A stretch of DNA of 64,000 nt, taken from assembly GCA_947495055.1 (NCBI GenBank), contig CANLXO010000007.1, forward strand, positions 1 through 64,000, given 5' to 3'. The position numbers were made by a program, and so were the translations under genes. Source of the stretch: an uncultured Psychrobacter sp. (GTDB lineage: Bacteria > Pseudomonadota > Gammaproteobacteria > Pseudomonadales > Moraxellaceae). This document shows positions 17,750 through 27,320 of the stretch, piece after piece. The notes under the pieces are model-generated. The model searched no databases, was not told the origin of the DNA, and saw only the letters and a list, made by a program, of their open reading frames with translations. Numbering within the stretch: the stretch's first letter is position 1; every line of letters begins with the position of its first letter.

Positions 17750-17857
17750 TCTGTATTACTGACAGATTTTGATACGTAGCGAAGATAGAATCATACAAGT
17801 AGCTAACGCAGGGCGAAAATCTAGCATAGATAATTTTTAGAATAATTTTATAGTGAG

Positions 17858-19663
17858 ATGATTATGTTTAGCATGATAAAGCAGCTGTTTGGACTGCTCT
17901 CAGTTCAACAAGTCAGACAGTTTTATATACTACAAGTGCTTGTGGTTATCATGGCTTTTACTGAACTATTAGGCATCGCGTCCATAGCGCCTTTTATGGC
18001 CTTGGTCGGTGACATCTCTATACTCGAAACAAACCGTATCTTTGCTGAGTTATATCAGCTATCTGGCTTAACTGATCCTATGGATTTTGTATTTTATACC
18101 GGTTTATTTGTACTGATAGCTTTAACTTTATCTACCTTAGTATCTATGTATACCACTTGGAAGCTCGCACTTTATGGAGCCAGCGTAGGGGTTGAGATTG
18201 CAGATCGTCTCTATACGCACTATATGCAAGAAGATTGGCAGTTTCATGCCAGCGGTAGCAGTGCACAGCTGACCAAGCAGATATCTACAGAAGCCATGCG
18301 TATAACGGGTGGAATAATACAACCGCTGATGCAAATGAATGCCAAAGTAGTTTTGGCGGTCCTTATCTCTATTAGTATCGTCATCTACAATCCTGTGATA
18401 GCAATATTAGGTTTGATCCTATTCGCTCTTGCCTACTTCATACTCTATAAGCTCGTGCGCAAAAAGCTAGTGTCCAATGGCACAAAAATATCTGAAGTTT
18501 CTACTGAACGTTTTAGATTGATGAATGAAGGCTTTGGCGGTATCAAAGATGTCCTGCTGCTCAATCGTAGCCACGACTTTATCAAGCGTTTTAAGGATAG
18601 TGGAGAGATTTTTGCCCGCGCATTAGGAACTAACACGGGTATCAGTCAAGTACCGCGCTATTTTATGGAGCTTATCGCTTTTGGCAGCATGATAGGCCTA
18701 GTGCTACTACTGATTAAATTACACGAAGGTAATTTGGGTGCAGTATTACCAATATTAGCCGTTTACGCGCTAGCTGCATTCAAACTGCTTCCGGCATTGC
18801 AGCAAATCTATGCCAGTGTAGCGAGCATCAAAGCTAACATATCAGCGTTTGAAGCGGTGAAAGAAGACTTAAAAAGCTCATCTCATAACCGCGAAGTTGA
18901 GACGATAAAACCCATAGCTGTACATAATGAGCTAAAAGAAAAAATCACCTTGAGCGATATCAAGTTCAATTACCCTGGCAAAGTACAGCCTGCTATAAAC
19001 GGCATCACTATGACGATACCGGCCAATAGCGTGGTCGGTATCGTAGGATCCTCTGGTTCTGGAAAGTCCACTCTAATTGACTTGTTGCTTGGGCTACTAA
19101 CGCCGCAAAATGGTCATCTGTATATGGATGACACTCGCATCATTCCTGAAAACAAACGTGCTTGGCAGAATACCTTGGGCTTTGTGCCGCAAAGTATATT
19201 TCTGAGTGAAGGCTCTATCGCCGAAAACATTGCCTTTGGCTTACCTGCTGAAGATATCGATCCCAAAAAAGTCAATAAAGCGTTGGAGCTTGCAAGCTTA
19301 ACTGAGCTAGTAGCCCAGCTTCCTGATGGTGTAAATACCACAGTAGGCGAGCGCGGCGTACAGCTCTCAGGTGGTCAGCGCCAACGTATTGGTATTGCTC
19401 GTGCACTATATTATGAGGCAGATACTCTGGTATTTGACGAAGCAACCAGTGCTTTAGATGGTATTACCGAAAAAGTAATCATGGACGCTATTCACGATTT
19501 AAGCGGTAAAAAGACCATTATTATGATTGCCCATCGTCTAAAAACCGTGCAGAAGTGTGACATTATTTATTTAATTGATCAAGGAAGGGTAGTAGATCAA
19601 GGCACTTACCAAGAGTTGGTAGAGAATAATTCTCAATTTAAGAAAATGGCTGAACATGCTTAG
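17858..19663 (+). CDS. ABC transporter, lipid-linked oligosaccharide flippase (PglK/MsbA type)
   Basis: Half-transporter with an N-terminal six-helix membrane domain (about 20-310) and a C-terminal ATPase: Walker A GSSGSGKS (about 397), signature LSGGQRQR (about 503), Walker B TLVFDEATSALD (about 523) and the switch His in IMIAHRL. The 601-aa length and the gene context resemble PglK, the ATP-driven flippase of undecaprenyl-linked glycans. No MOP-type Wzx is present in the window, so this is the best candidate flippase for the locus. ATG 17864 is an alternative start. The substrate is inferred from neighbours. Confidence 0.85.
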   Translation: MIMFSMIKQLFGLLSVQQVRQFYILQVLVVIMAFTELLGIASIAPFMALVGDISILETNRIFAELYQLSGLTDPMDFVFYTGLFVLIALTLSTLVSMYTTWKLALYGASVGVEIADRLYTHYMQEDWQFHASGSSAQLTKQISTEAMRITGGIIQPLMQMNAKVVLAVLISISIVIYNPVIAILGLILFALAYFILYKLVRKKLVSNGTKISEVSTERFRLMNEGFGGIKDVLLLNRSHDFIKRFKDSGEIFARALGTNTGISQVPRYFMELIAFGSMIGLVLLLIKLHEGNLGAVLPILAVYALAAFKLLPALQQIYASVASIKANISAFEAVKEDLKSSSHNREVETIKPIAVHNELKEKITLSDIKFNYPGKVQPAINGITMTIPANSVVGIVGSSGSGKSTLIDLLLGLLTPQNGHLYMDDTRIIPENKRAWQNTLGFVPQSIFLSEGSIAENIAFGLPAEDIDPKKVNKALELASLTELVAQLPDGVNTTVGERGVQLSGGQRQRIGIARALYYEADTLVFDEATSALDGITEKVIMDAIHDLSGKKTIIMIAHRLKTVQKCDIIYLIDQGRVVDQGTYQELVENNSQFKKMAEHA

Positions 19664-19827
19664 GATTTGATGGAACTCTTAAGCTAATGGAGTGTCCAGT
19701 TTAAGAGTCATTTACAAATTAATTTTTAGCTAAGATAAGCAATTGCTTTAAATAAATGCTCTAAAATTAAATTTCAGCATAAGTAAAAGATTATAAATCA
19801 GTGCCGATAGCTATTTTGGAAAATAAT

Positions 19828-20643
19828 ATGCTACCAATTTATATAGTTTCATTGAAACACGATGTTGAAAAAAGAAGGGTTGTCAATAAGACTCTAAATG
19901 ACTTTAATCTTAAATTTAGGTTTATCGATGCCATATATGGAAAGGGTTTGCCTGTTGATATATTAAATTATTTTAGAGTAAAAGGTAGCGGAGCTATTGA
20001 TAAGCGAGGTTTTATAGCAACCGATGGGGAGATCGGCTGTACCTTGAGTCATCTTTTAGTTTATCAAGATATGCTGGATAGCAATATCAGATGGGCATGC
20101 GTTTTAGAAGATGACGTTATTTTGGACAAAAGGTTCAAAGACTTTATTACTACCTTTTCAGATATTGAGTTAAATCCAAACATACTTTACTTGCTTGGTG
20201 GTCAGACTGATTTTAATAAGAAGATGATTGTTAAAAGTTTTAAGTATGTTACCACTATAGGAGGTCAAAAATTCAGTAAAACCATTAAGAGTAATCCTTT
20301 TATTCATGGTAGCTGTTGCTACCTTATAAGTTTTGGTTTAGCTAAAAGTATTATTGAATTGTCCAAAAATAAATTCATAGTCGCTGATGATTGGGAGTTC
20401 TTGTCTAATTCAAATATTATCAACAAAATATTTCTATCTGATTTTGTTGATCATCCTTTAGATTTTGCTAGTAGCAGTATACAAAAAGAAAGAGAGTTAG
20501 CTTCAAAAAAAATCTTAGATAGTACGTCTGAGAATAATATTTTTGGTTTACGAGTTAAGAGATATATTAAATGGCGTTTATGGTTAACGAAATGGCAGCT
20601 TAGGACGATGACTTTAAAAATCTATAGGTACGTTGAGAAATAA
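19828..20643 (+). CDS. Glycosyltransferase family 25 (LOS/LPS-type)
   Basis: GT25 enzymes are best known as lipooligosaccharide beta-galactosyltransferases. MLPIYIVSLKHDVEKRR at the N terminus, IGCTLSHLLVY and the acidic CVLEDDVIL motif (near residue 90) identify the family. ATG 19828 is chosen over GTG 19801 because family members begin a few residues before the (Y/F)VISLK strand. Base composition is visibly more A+T rich than the neighbouring genes, which suggests separate acquisition. Acceptor and donor are unknown. It starts 165 bp after the flippase, so it may have its own promoter or follow a weak hairpin at 19673-19709. Confidence 0.82.
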   Translation: MLPIYIVSLKHDVEKRRVVNKTLNDFNLKFRFIDAIYGKGLPVDILNYFRVKGSGAIDKRGFIATDGEIGCTLSHLLVYQDMLDSNIRWACVLEDDVILDKRFKDFITTFSDIELNPNILYLLGGQTDFNKKMIVKSFKYVTTIGGQKFSKTIKSNPFIHGSCCYLISFGLAKSIIELSKNKFIVADDWEFLSNSNIINKIFLSDFVDHPLDFASSSIQKERELASKKILDSTSENNIFGLRVKRYIKWRLWLTKWQLRTMTLKIYRYVEK

Positions 20644-20721
20644 TAAACCTTATAGAGCATTTGATAATAAACACATCGTTAAGGTTAAATCGTCAAATCA
20701 GCTATTAGTGGAGATATAGTA

Positions 20722-21690
20722 ATGAGTACGCCCTTAATAAGTGTAGTCATACCAGTCTACAACAAAGAAGATTACCTAGAAAAGTGTCTCGACTCAGTGG
20801 TCAATCAAACCTACTTAGCGCTAGAGATTATTCTAATAAACGACGGCAGTACAGATAGATCCCCTTTGATATGCAAAGAGTATGCTGATAGAGATAGTCG
20901 AATTAGATTTATCGACAAGGATAATCAAGGGGTGAGTATAACCAGAAACTTAGGTATTCACTCATCCAAGGGTGACTGGTTATACTTTTTAGATAGTGAT
21001 GATTTTTTGGAGATAGATGCTTTTGAGATTCTAATCAAAGCTGCAAAATCTACCAACGCTGATATTATTTTTTTTGATTGTCGTCGTTTTAGACCAACTG
21101 ATGTTGCTTTAGATAGAAAGCCTATAGTCTACAAAGAATATACTGATCTTAAGTCATTCCTTGACGAAACTAATCTAAGTCCAGTATCAGCATGGTTGAA
21201 TTTTTTTAGAAGAGAAATTGTTTTAGAAAATAAGGTTGTTTTTAATAAAAATTTAAAACATAACGAAGACGCTTTATTCGTGTATAGTTTATATTGTCAT
21301 GCGCAAAAAATTGTAGTATTGGATGAAGTGCTACATAATTTTGTTTTAGCACCAAACTCAGTAAGTAGAAAACCTATTGAAATAAGGGTTCTAGAAGATA
21401 ACTTATTGTTTTTATCTGAGTTGTGCAGGTATGTTCGAAAATACGATTTAGTTGATGAGTTTAAAAAAGAAATAAATTCTATATCTAGATATATCTTTGT
21501 TTTGTCTGCTTACTTTGATGGTTTTGATAAGCATAAAGATGATATTCAATACAGATTTAGAGAGTTGTATTCAGTTAATAAAGATATTTTCTGCACCAGA
21601 TTTTCAAAAATTGCTAATATCAATATAAATATAATAATAAAATTGCTTAAAGCCAAGCATATATTAAAACGTACCAATTATCAGTCCTAA
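20722..21690 (+). CDS. Glycosyltransferase family 2
   Basis: GT-A fold inverting transferase. The N terminus LISVVIPVYNKEDYLEKCL, ILINDGSTDRS and the DXD-type metal motif in YFLDSDDFLE (near residue 95) are standard. The C-terminal part is AT-rich and poorly conserved, with no membrane segment. ATG 20722 has GGAG 8 bp upstream. It lies between the GT25 and the QueC-like gene and probably adds one sugar of the repeat unit. Specificity cannot be predicted. Confidence 0.87.
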   Translation: MSTPLISVVIPVYNKEDYLEKCLDSVVNQTYLALEIILINDGSTDRSPLICKEYADRDSRIRFIDKDNQGVSITRNLGIHSSKGDWLYFLDSDDFLEIDAFEILIKAAKSTNADIIFFDCRRFRPTDVALDRKPIVYKEYTDLKSFLDETNLSPVSAWLNFFRREIVLENKVVFNKNLKHNEDALFVYSLYCHAQKIVVLDEVLHNFVLAPNSVSRKPIEIRVLEDNLLFLSELCRYVRKYDLVDEFKKEINSISRYIFVLSAYFDGFDKHKDDIQYRFRELYSVNKDIFCTRFSKIANININIIIKLLKAKHILKRTNYQS

Positions 21691-21820
21691 TTTACCAAAG
21701 ACGATTTATATTAAACTGTCTGTAGAACGTAGCACTTATTACTGAAGAGTTCTATGATAATGACTTGTTAATCGTTAATCGTAAGTGAATTAGAAGGCTA
21801 TCTCTTTATAGGGGTTTTAT

Positions 21821-23029
21821 ATGAAAGATTGTTTTGAGCTTTTTCCTCAGCCTGCTCAGACTAAAGATAATGGATCTCAGCGTTGCTGTCTGATAAAGCA
21901 GAAGTCTGCTAATCAAGAGTGTATTGACAAGGAGTTATGGTTTCTATATCCAGTTGGCATACCACTACCAAAAGATGACGACTGCGACGCTTACCTGCTT
22001 GCTACTTTACTGCCAGCGATGCAAGTGCAAGCTGATATTGTCGTCCATGGTAGTCTGTCTTTAGAGTTGTTATCTAATATCACCGAACTTCAGCATATTT
22101 GGAATAAATGGCTACCCAAGCAGTATCATTTAATTGATATAAAAGCGGATTCAACTCGAGAAAACGAGGCAATAATTGAAGGTGCTGTTTGCGCTTTTTC
22201 AGGTGGCGTTGATGCCCAGTTTACGGCCTATCGTCACGCTAAAGGTTTGGCAGGCTACAGTACGCGTAAGCTGCTTGCCGGTGTGTTTATACAGGGGTTT
22301 GATATACCTCTTAATGATAAGCAAGGGTTCGATAGCGCAGCCAAAATAGCCAGTACTGTCCTTAAAGACTTGAACATCGACTTGTTACTGGTTAAGACTA
22401 ATATTAGAGAGCTATGGGATATCAATTGGGAGGACTATCATGCTGCTGCTATTGCGTCGGTACTGTGTGGACTGAAAAAGTATGCAGGCACTGGTCTCAT
22501 TGGCAGTGGCGACTCCTATGATGTGCTGCTCAGTCCATGGGGCTCGCATCCAATGACTGATCCATTATTAAGCTCAGGCTCATTTAGAATTATTCATGAT
22601 GGGGCAGGGTTCAATCGTTTACAAAAGCTGGAGGTACTTACAAAGTGGCAAATAGGGCTTGAGAACCTGCGTGTTTGCTGGGCAGGTGGCAAGCATGATA
22701 GCAACTGCGGCCGCTGTGAGAAGTGTGTTAGAACTCGTATGAACCTATTACTAGTAGGCGCTCAAAATCCTAAATGCTTTAGCACCCCTATTGAGCCCTC
22801 TGTTTTTAGCGGTATGATCTTGCATAGTGAAGCTATGTATATAGATTGGTTACTCATTCGTAATAAGATAATAGAAACAGGCAAAGGTCAGCAATGGTTG
22901 CCTCACGTTGAGCAAGTGCTTAAACGCAAGCCACTACCTAGATTAGAGAGGCTATTACCTTTTGGCTCAAAGCGCCGAGAATGGGTTAAAAAGCTGCTAA
23001 GCAAAAATAATAGGAGCATCTCAAAATGA
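21821..23029 (+). CDS. QueC-like PP-loop ATPase superfamily protein in polysaccharide cluster
   Basis: I do not know an established function. AFSGGVDAQ (residues 125-133) matches the PP-loop SGGxDS of N-type ATP-pyrophosphatases, with Ala in place of the Ser. Downstream, C286-x9-C296-x2-C299-x2-C302 (in AGGKHDSNCGRCEKC) closely resembles the zinc site of QueC, the 7-cyano-7-deazaguanine synthase. This suggests adenylation-driven amide, nitrile or thio chemistry. No queuosine genes are nearby. Instead its stop overlaps the pyruvyl transferase start by 4 bp, so it probably serves polysaccharide modification. A good SD (AGGGG) precedes ATG 21821. It is cytoplasmic, with no signal peptide. Confidence 0.7.
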   Translation: MKDCFELFPQPAQTKDNGSQRCCLIKQKSANQECIDKELWFLYPVGIPLPKDDDCDAYLLATLLPAMQVQADIVVHGSLSLELLSNITELQHIWNKWLPKQYHLIDIKADSTRENEAIIEGAVCAFSGGVDAQFTAYRHAKGLAGYSTRKLLAGVFIQGFDIPLNDKQGFDSAAKIASTVLKDLNIDLLLVKTNIRELWDINWEDYHAAAIASVLCGLKKYAGTGLIGSGDSYDVLLSPWGSHPMTDPLLSSGSFRIIHDGAGFNRLQKLEVLTKWQIGLENLRVCWAGGKHDSNCGRCEKCVRTRMNLLLVGAQNPKCFSTPIEPSVFSGMILHSEAMYIDWLLIRNKIIETGKGQQWLPHVEQVLKRKPLPRLERLLPFGSKRREWVKKLLSKNNRSISK

Positions 23030-24108
23030 GATTTAATACGGTAAAAAAGCTTATTCCGCTTAGATTAAAACAGCGTGTAGCTGTTCATAGAAACAAAAGA
23101 GAAATGCCATTGCCACTTGGTCGCCGCTGTTTTATTTTCTTAGCAGCAGATTATGGCAACATCGGTGACATCGCCATCTCTTGTGCTCAAAGCCACTATC
23201 TAAAAAGTGTCTTGCCTGATTATGACGTTATTAGCATACCCATTAGCCAAACCAGATTTTTAATCGATTCTATTAATAAGCAAATAAAGTCTGATGACAT
23301 CGTCACTATTATTGGCGGTGGCAATATGGGCGGTACTTATCCTGATATCGAAGCCCTACGGCAACTGGTGATAAAAACTCTTAGGGCTAACCGCATTATA
23401 TGTTTTCCACAAACCCTTGATTGGAATAAATCTATCAAGTCCAAACGTGCGCTCAATCAAATTATAAAAGTATATTCCAGTCATCCTGATATTCATCTTT
23501 TGGCTAGAGAGTCTATTAGCTTTGCTAAGTTAAATCAGATGTTTAGTAGCAAAGATACCGTTAAGATTAGCCTAGTGCCAGACATTGTGATGAGTGCGAC
23601 TGCAAAGGTGCTTGGCGCAACTGAGTGCTATGACACATCGGGTATTCTTCGTTGTCTGCGAGATGATAAAGAAGCGGCTTTAACAACTAAGCAATGTAGC
23701 ATCGTTGATAAGGCGTTAGTAAAAACTGGACATGATATAGAAAAAACAGATACTCACGCTGGTGGCTCACAATTAAGCGCAGCGCATTGTACTCAGCTGT
23801 TGACTGATAAGCTCAATCAATTTCGAGCGGCAAATCTGGTTGTCACCGATCGTTTGCATGGCATGATTTTAAGTCTACTCTCTGGTACGCCTTGTCTAGT
23901 ACTGCCAAACTCTAACCATAAAATAAGACAAACGCAGGCTGACTGGTTACAAGGTCATCCCAGAATTATTTTTTTAGAGCTTAATGAGATAGATCAAATC
24001 TCAAAGTCTATTGATAGCTTATTGTCCTTGCCTCATGGCTCAATAGATGAGTCTCCAGTTGATCTTAGTAAGTACAATGATTTAAAAAAAGCGTTGGGAT
24101 GTCTATGA
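23026..24108 (+). CDS. Polysaccharide pyruvyl transferase family protein
   Basis: Family members (WcaK, CsaB, EpsI/EpsO) transfer pyruvate from phosphoenolpyruvate to a sugar as a ketal. Visible motifs are NIGDIAISCAQ near the N terminus, TIIGGGNMGG (about 97-106), and VVTDRLHGMILSLLSGTP in the C-terminal lobe with the His used in PEP binding. Length 360 aa is typical. It is translationally coupled to the QueC-like gene upstream and to a GT2 downstream (ATGA at 24105-24108). It would add negative charge to the polymer. Confidence 0.88.
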   Translation: MRFNTVKKLIPLRLKQRVAVHRNKREMPLPLGRRCFIFLAADYGNIGDIAISCAQSHYLKSVLPDYDVISIPISQTRFLIDSINKQIKSDDIVTIIGGGNMGGTYPDIEALRQLVIKTLRANRIICFPQTLDWNKSIKSKRALNQIIKVYSSHPDIHLLARESISFAKLNQMFSSKDTVKISLVPDIVMSATAKVLGATECYDTSGILRCLRDDKEAALTTKQCSIVDKALVKTGHDIEKTDTHAGGSQLSAAHCTQLLTDKLNQFRAANLVVTDRLHGMILSLLSGTPCLVLPNSNHKIRQTQADWLQGHPRIIFLELNEIDQISKSIDSLLSLPHGSIDESPVDLSKYNDLKKALGCL

Positions 24109-25106
24109 GTACTGCATCAAATCCTCTAGTCAGTGTCATCGTTCCTGTATATAACGTGGAAAACTACCTTGACGCTTGCCTGAACTCTATCAGGCAGCAA
24201 ACCTATCAAAACCTAGAAATTATCATAGTCGAAGACGGTTCTACTGATAACTCTAGACAACTGCTCGATCATCATCTCAGTGATAAGCGCATAAAAGTCG
24301 TTCAGCATAGCAAAAACAAAGGGCTCTCTGCGGCTCGTAATACTGGCATCGAGTCTGCGACAGGTGAATATACAATGTTCGTTGATTCTGATGACATCGT
24401 AGATGTACGCTTAGTAGCCGCTTGTGTTGATTGCGCCCTTAGGTCACAAGCGGAAGTCGTGACTTATGATTTCATGCCCTTTGATGATGGCGTCGCAGAG
24501 ATAGCGCTGCCATATCCGCGTGGTCGCCTAGACTACAGTGCCGTTGAACAAAATAATGACTATTATAATCTGCCACATTTTGCATGGCTCAAGTTCATAC
24601 GCTCTAGTGTGATACGTTCTACGTCATTACGTTTTCCAGTCGATCTGTACTACGAGGACTGGTCCTTTCATTGGCATCTTGGACTATCTACGACTAAGAG
24701 ATTTCACTTGCCCGTTAATTTTTACTTATACAGACAGCGCGGCACCTCTATCACAGAATCAAGGGGCAAAGAGCTGCTGGATCTATTCGCTATTCACGCG
24801 ATAGTAAAAAATTTGTTAGATGAGTACAAAGCGCATAAGGTAAGAAAGGTTTTTGCTCATAAGTGTAGACAGAGTCATTGGAGAGTTTTGACCCGTATTG
24901 ATTTAATGCATTTGGCGACGGCGCTTGAAGCTGTTAAACAATCAGAGATAGCGATGCAATCTGATGACTATAACAGTGCGACTAATATCAAGCATATGAT
25001 GCTCTCAACTATAGTGGGTATGCCATATCCTATGAACTTGTATAGTGTAAAAGCGCTGCGTCACGCGTTACGTCGCACCCAGAGACTCAGAGTACTACAA
25101 AAGTAA
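24105..25106 (+). CDS. Glycosyltransferase family 2 (EpsE/EpsJ-like)
   Basis: The GT-A core starts LVSVIVPVYNVENYLDACL, with IIIVEDGSTDNS, LSAARNTGIESATGEY and FVDSDD as donor- and metal-binding motifs. ATG 24105 overlaps the pyruvyl transferase stop; an in-frame ATG at 24099 would add two residues. The C-terminal third has no membrane helix and is rich in basic residues near the end, which may aid peripheral membrane contact. The sugar is unknown. Confidence 0.87.
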   Translation: MSTASNPLVSVIVPVYNVENYLDACLNSIRQQTYQNLEIIIVEDGSTDNSRQLLDHHLSDKRIKVVQHSKNKGLSAARNTGIESATGEYTMFVDSDDIVDVRLVAACVDCALRSQAEVVTYDFMPFDDGVAEIALPYPRGRLDYSAVEQNNDYYNLPHFAWLKFIRSSVIRSTSLRFPVDLYYEDWSFHWHLGLSTTKRFHLPVNFYLYRQRGTSITESRGKELLDLFAIHAIVKNLLDEYKAHKVRKVFAHKCRQSHWRVLTRIDLMHLATALEAVKQSEIAMQSDDYNSATNIKHMMLSTIVGMPYPMNLYSVKALRHALRRTQRLRVLQK

Positions 25107-25164
25107 GTCTTATAAAGCTTATAGAGGTTGGGTTCGATATTTAGTGATAAAAGGGGTGATGAGT

Positions 25165-26253
25165 ATGCAAAGAGTGCTACATATCGTAAGTAAGATGGAT
25201 CGTGCTGGTGCTGAGACGATGCTGATGAATTTATATCGGCATATAGATCGTAGTCAGTTTCAGTTTGATTTTACAAACTTTACCCCTGACGCCGGCGATT
25301 ATGATGATGAGATCCTAGCAATGGGCGGCAGGATTATTCCGATAATAGCGAGCAATCCAGCTTCGCGTATGCGGGTACTGATACGATTTTTACGTCAGCA
25401 CCCTGAGTACCGTATCGTACACTCTCACATGCTACTAAGTAATGCTTTTCATTTATTAGCGGCAAAAGGTGCTGGCGTGCCGCATCTTATCTCTCATTCT
25501 CATAATACTAGCAGTAGCAAATCTAGGCTGATAGGAAAAATATACGAGCGCTGGTCGCTGATGACTAACCGAAAGGTAGCCACTTATAAAATTGCTTGTG
25601 GCGATCTTGCGGCTAAATACTTATTTGGTACGACAAAAGAGGTCTGGTTACTACCTAACGCGGTAGATATAAACAAAATGATGGCTATCGCTGATGATAC
25701 TCGAAATTATATAAGCGAGACGTTTAATAATAAAGGTCTGAAACTCATTCAAGTAGGCCGCCTAAGCGATGTAAAAAACCATGAGTTCTCATTAAAAATC
25801 GCTAAGCTACTAAAAGATCGCAACATAGATTTTACTTTGTACATCGTCGGACAAGGGGACTTGAAGGATAAGCTAAAGCATCAGGTACAACTAAATACTC
25901 TAACCGAGCACGTTCGGTTTTTGGGGGTACGTACTGATATCACTGAACTTATGGCAAGTGCCGACTACATGATAATGCCATCTTTTCATGAAGGCTTTCC
26001 AGTTGTGTTGGTTGAGAGTCAGACAGTAGGGCTAAAAGCCTTGGTATCTACTCAAGTATCGACTGAGGTAGATTTAGGACTGGGTTTGGTTGAATTTTTA
26101 CCTATTGATGATCCAAGGACTTGGGTGGATGCGTTGTTAAACAACAAAGAGCTAGAGTGCTCTAAAGATAAAAAAATACAAATACTTAAATCAAATGGTT
26201 TTGATGTGTCTGAGAATGCAAAAAAACTAGCGCAAGTTTATAACAGTCTCTAA
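25165..26253 (+). CDS. Glycosyltransferase family 4 (EpsF-like)
   Basis: GT-B retaining transferase. The N-terminal lobe begins VLHIVSKMDRAGAETMLMNLY, the glycine/acidic loop typical of EpsF-like enzymes. The C-terminal lobe contains VGRLSDVKNHEF, FLGVRTDI and the E-x7-E motif in HEGFPVVLVE. ATG 25165 is preferred because AAGGGG lies 8 bp upstream; GTG 25144 and ATG 25159 are in-frame alternatives. The EpsG-type polymerase follows 26 bp downstream, the same order as epsF-epsG in Bacillus. Confidence 0.87.
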   Translation: MQRVLHIVSKMDRAGAETMLMNLYRHIDRSQFQFDFTNFTPDAGDYDDEILAMGGRIIPIIASNPASRMRVLIRFLRQHPEYRIVHSHMLLSNAFHLLAAKGAGVPHLISHSHNTSSSKSRLIGKIYERWSLMTNRKVATYKIACGDLAAKYLFGTTKEVWLLPNAVDINKMMAIADDTRNYISETFNNKGLKLIQVGRLSDVKNHEFSLKIAKLLKDRNIDFTLYIVGQGDLKDKLKHQVQLNTLTEHVRFLGVRTDITELMASADYMIMPSFHEGFPVVLVESQTVGLKALVSTQVSTEVDLGLGLVEFLPIDDPRTWVDALLNNKELECSKDKKIQILKSNGFDVSENAKKLAQVYNSL

Positions 26254-26279
26254 CTGGAACCCATAAAAAAGAGGGTTAT

Positions 26280-27320
26280 ATGATTCCATACTTACTGGTT
26301 CTTAGCTTTGTTACTTTTTGGATCGTACTAGAACAGAAAGCGCTTAACCGTAAGTCTTTTTGGGTGCCTCTAATCGCTCTTACTTTGTTTGCAGGTGTGC
26401 GTAGTTTTCGCGTGGGTACAGATTCTTGGAACTATACTCAAGATTTTAGAGAGCAGCTTGACGTCTATAACTTTAAATTTGAAGCGTTTGTTGAGCCAGG
26501 TTACCAAGTATTAGAATATGCGTTACTAAGCGTGACTCACAGTTATTTTTGGCTATTTATAAGTACCGCATTTATCGCTGTATTTTGCTACCTAACCGTT
26601 ATTAGGAAATACAGCGTAGATTACTGGTTTTCTGTGTATTTATTCATCACATTAGGTATTTATCCTTTCTTTTTTAACGGATTACGCCAAGGTTTGGCGA
26701 TGGCCATATTCGCTTTTGCCTTGCCCTTTTTGTTAGATAAGCGATTTATTCCTTATCTATTGATATGTTTGTTAGCCGCATTGTTCCATACGACCGCTCT
26801 ATTTATGATTCCCTTTTACTTCTTAGTTCACCTCAACATAGCGCCTTTATACAAAATCATAATAACCTTTATAGGGTCTTTTACTGTTAGCGGCATATTG
26901 ATTGCTTATATAGCATCGACTAATGCCAGATATGAAGGGTATGTCGAGACCTCTGACAGTGCTGGAGGGTTGTTCATTTTAGGGTTTTATCTAGCGCTAT
27001 CATTGTTCACTTTATTTATCATACGGCTCTACAAAATAAAGGATGAGTCGTTTATTACGCTGTTCTCTTTTTATGCGATTGGCGTGGCTTTTATGACACC
27101 TATTGCCATGCTTGGCGCAAATCCATCAGGGCCACAACGATTATTGAGCTATTTTACGTGGACCCTAGTATTGATACTGCCTGTCCTCTTTAAAAAAATA
27201 AATAATATCTATATTACCAGTATCGGCGCAGGGCTTTTTCTTATCTACTTTATCCTAACAACATCTCGATTTAGTAACTTAACGCCATATATTATTAATC
27301 CCTTTTTTGAGATTTTCTGA
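26280..27320 (+). CDS. EpsG-family membrane protein, probable polysaccharide polymerase
   Basis: A hydrophobic protein of 346 aa with about nine transmembrane segments. The motif FAGVRSFRVGTDSWNY near residue 40 and NGLRQGLAMAIFAFAL near 137 are hallmarks of the EpsG family, which takes the place of Wzy in eps loci. HTTALFMIPFYFL is also typical. It should link lipid-borne repeat units at the periplasmic face. SD AGAGGG precedes the ATG. Its last base overlaps the next gene's ATG. It is the only polymerase candidate in the locus. Confidence 0.83.
   Translation: MIPYLLVLSFVTFWIVLEQKALNRKSFWVPLIALTLFAGVRSFRVGTDSWNYTQDFREQLDVYNFKFEAFVEPGYQVLEYALLSVTHSYFWLFISTAFIAVFCYLTVIRKYSVDYWFSVYLFITLGIYPFFFNGLRQGLAMAIFAFALPFLLDKRFIPYLLICLLAALFHTTALFMIPFYFLVHLNIAPLYKIIITFIGSFTVSGILIAYIASTNARYEGYVETSDSAGGLFILGFYLALSLFTLFIIRLYKIKDESFITLFSFYAIGVAFMTPIAMLGANPSGPQRLLSYFTWTLVLILPVLFKKINNIYITSIGAGLFLIYFILTTSRFSNLTPYIINPFFEIF

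Noticed and set aside
21821..23029. A genuine queC (queuosine) gene
   Set aside because: The PP-loop has Ala for the usual Ser, the N-terminal 120 residues do not fit QueC, and all neighbours are polysaccharide genes.
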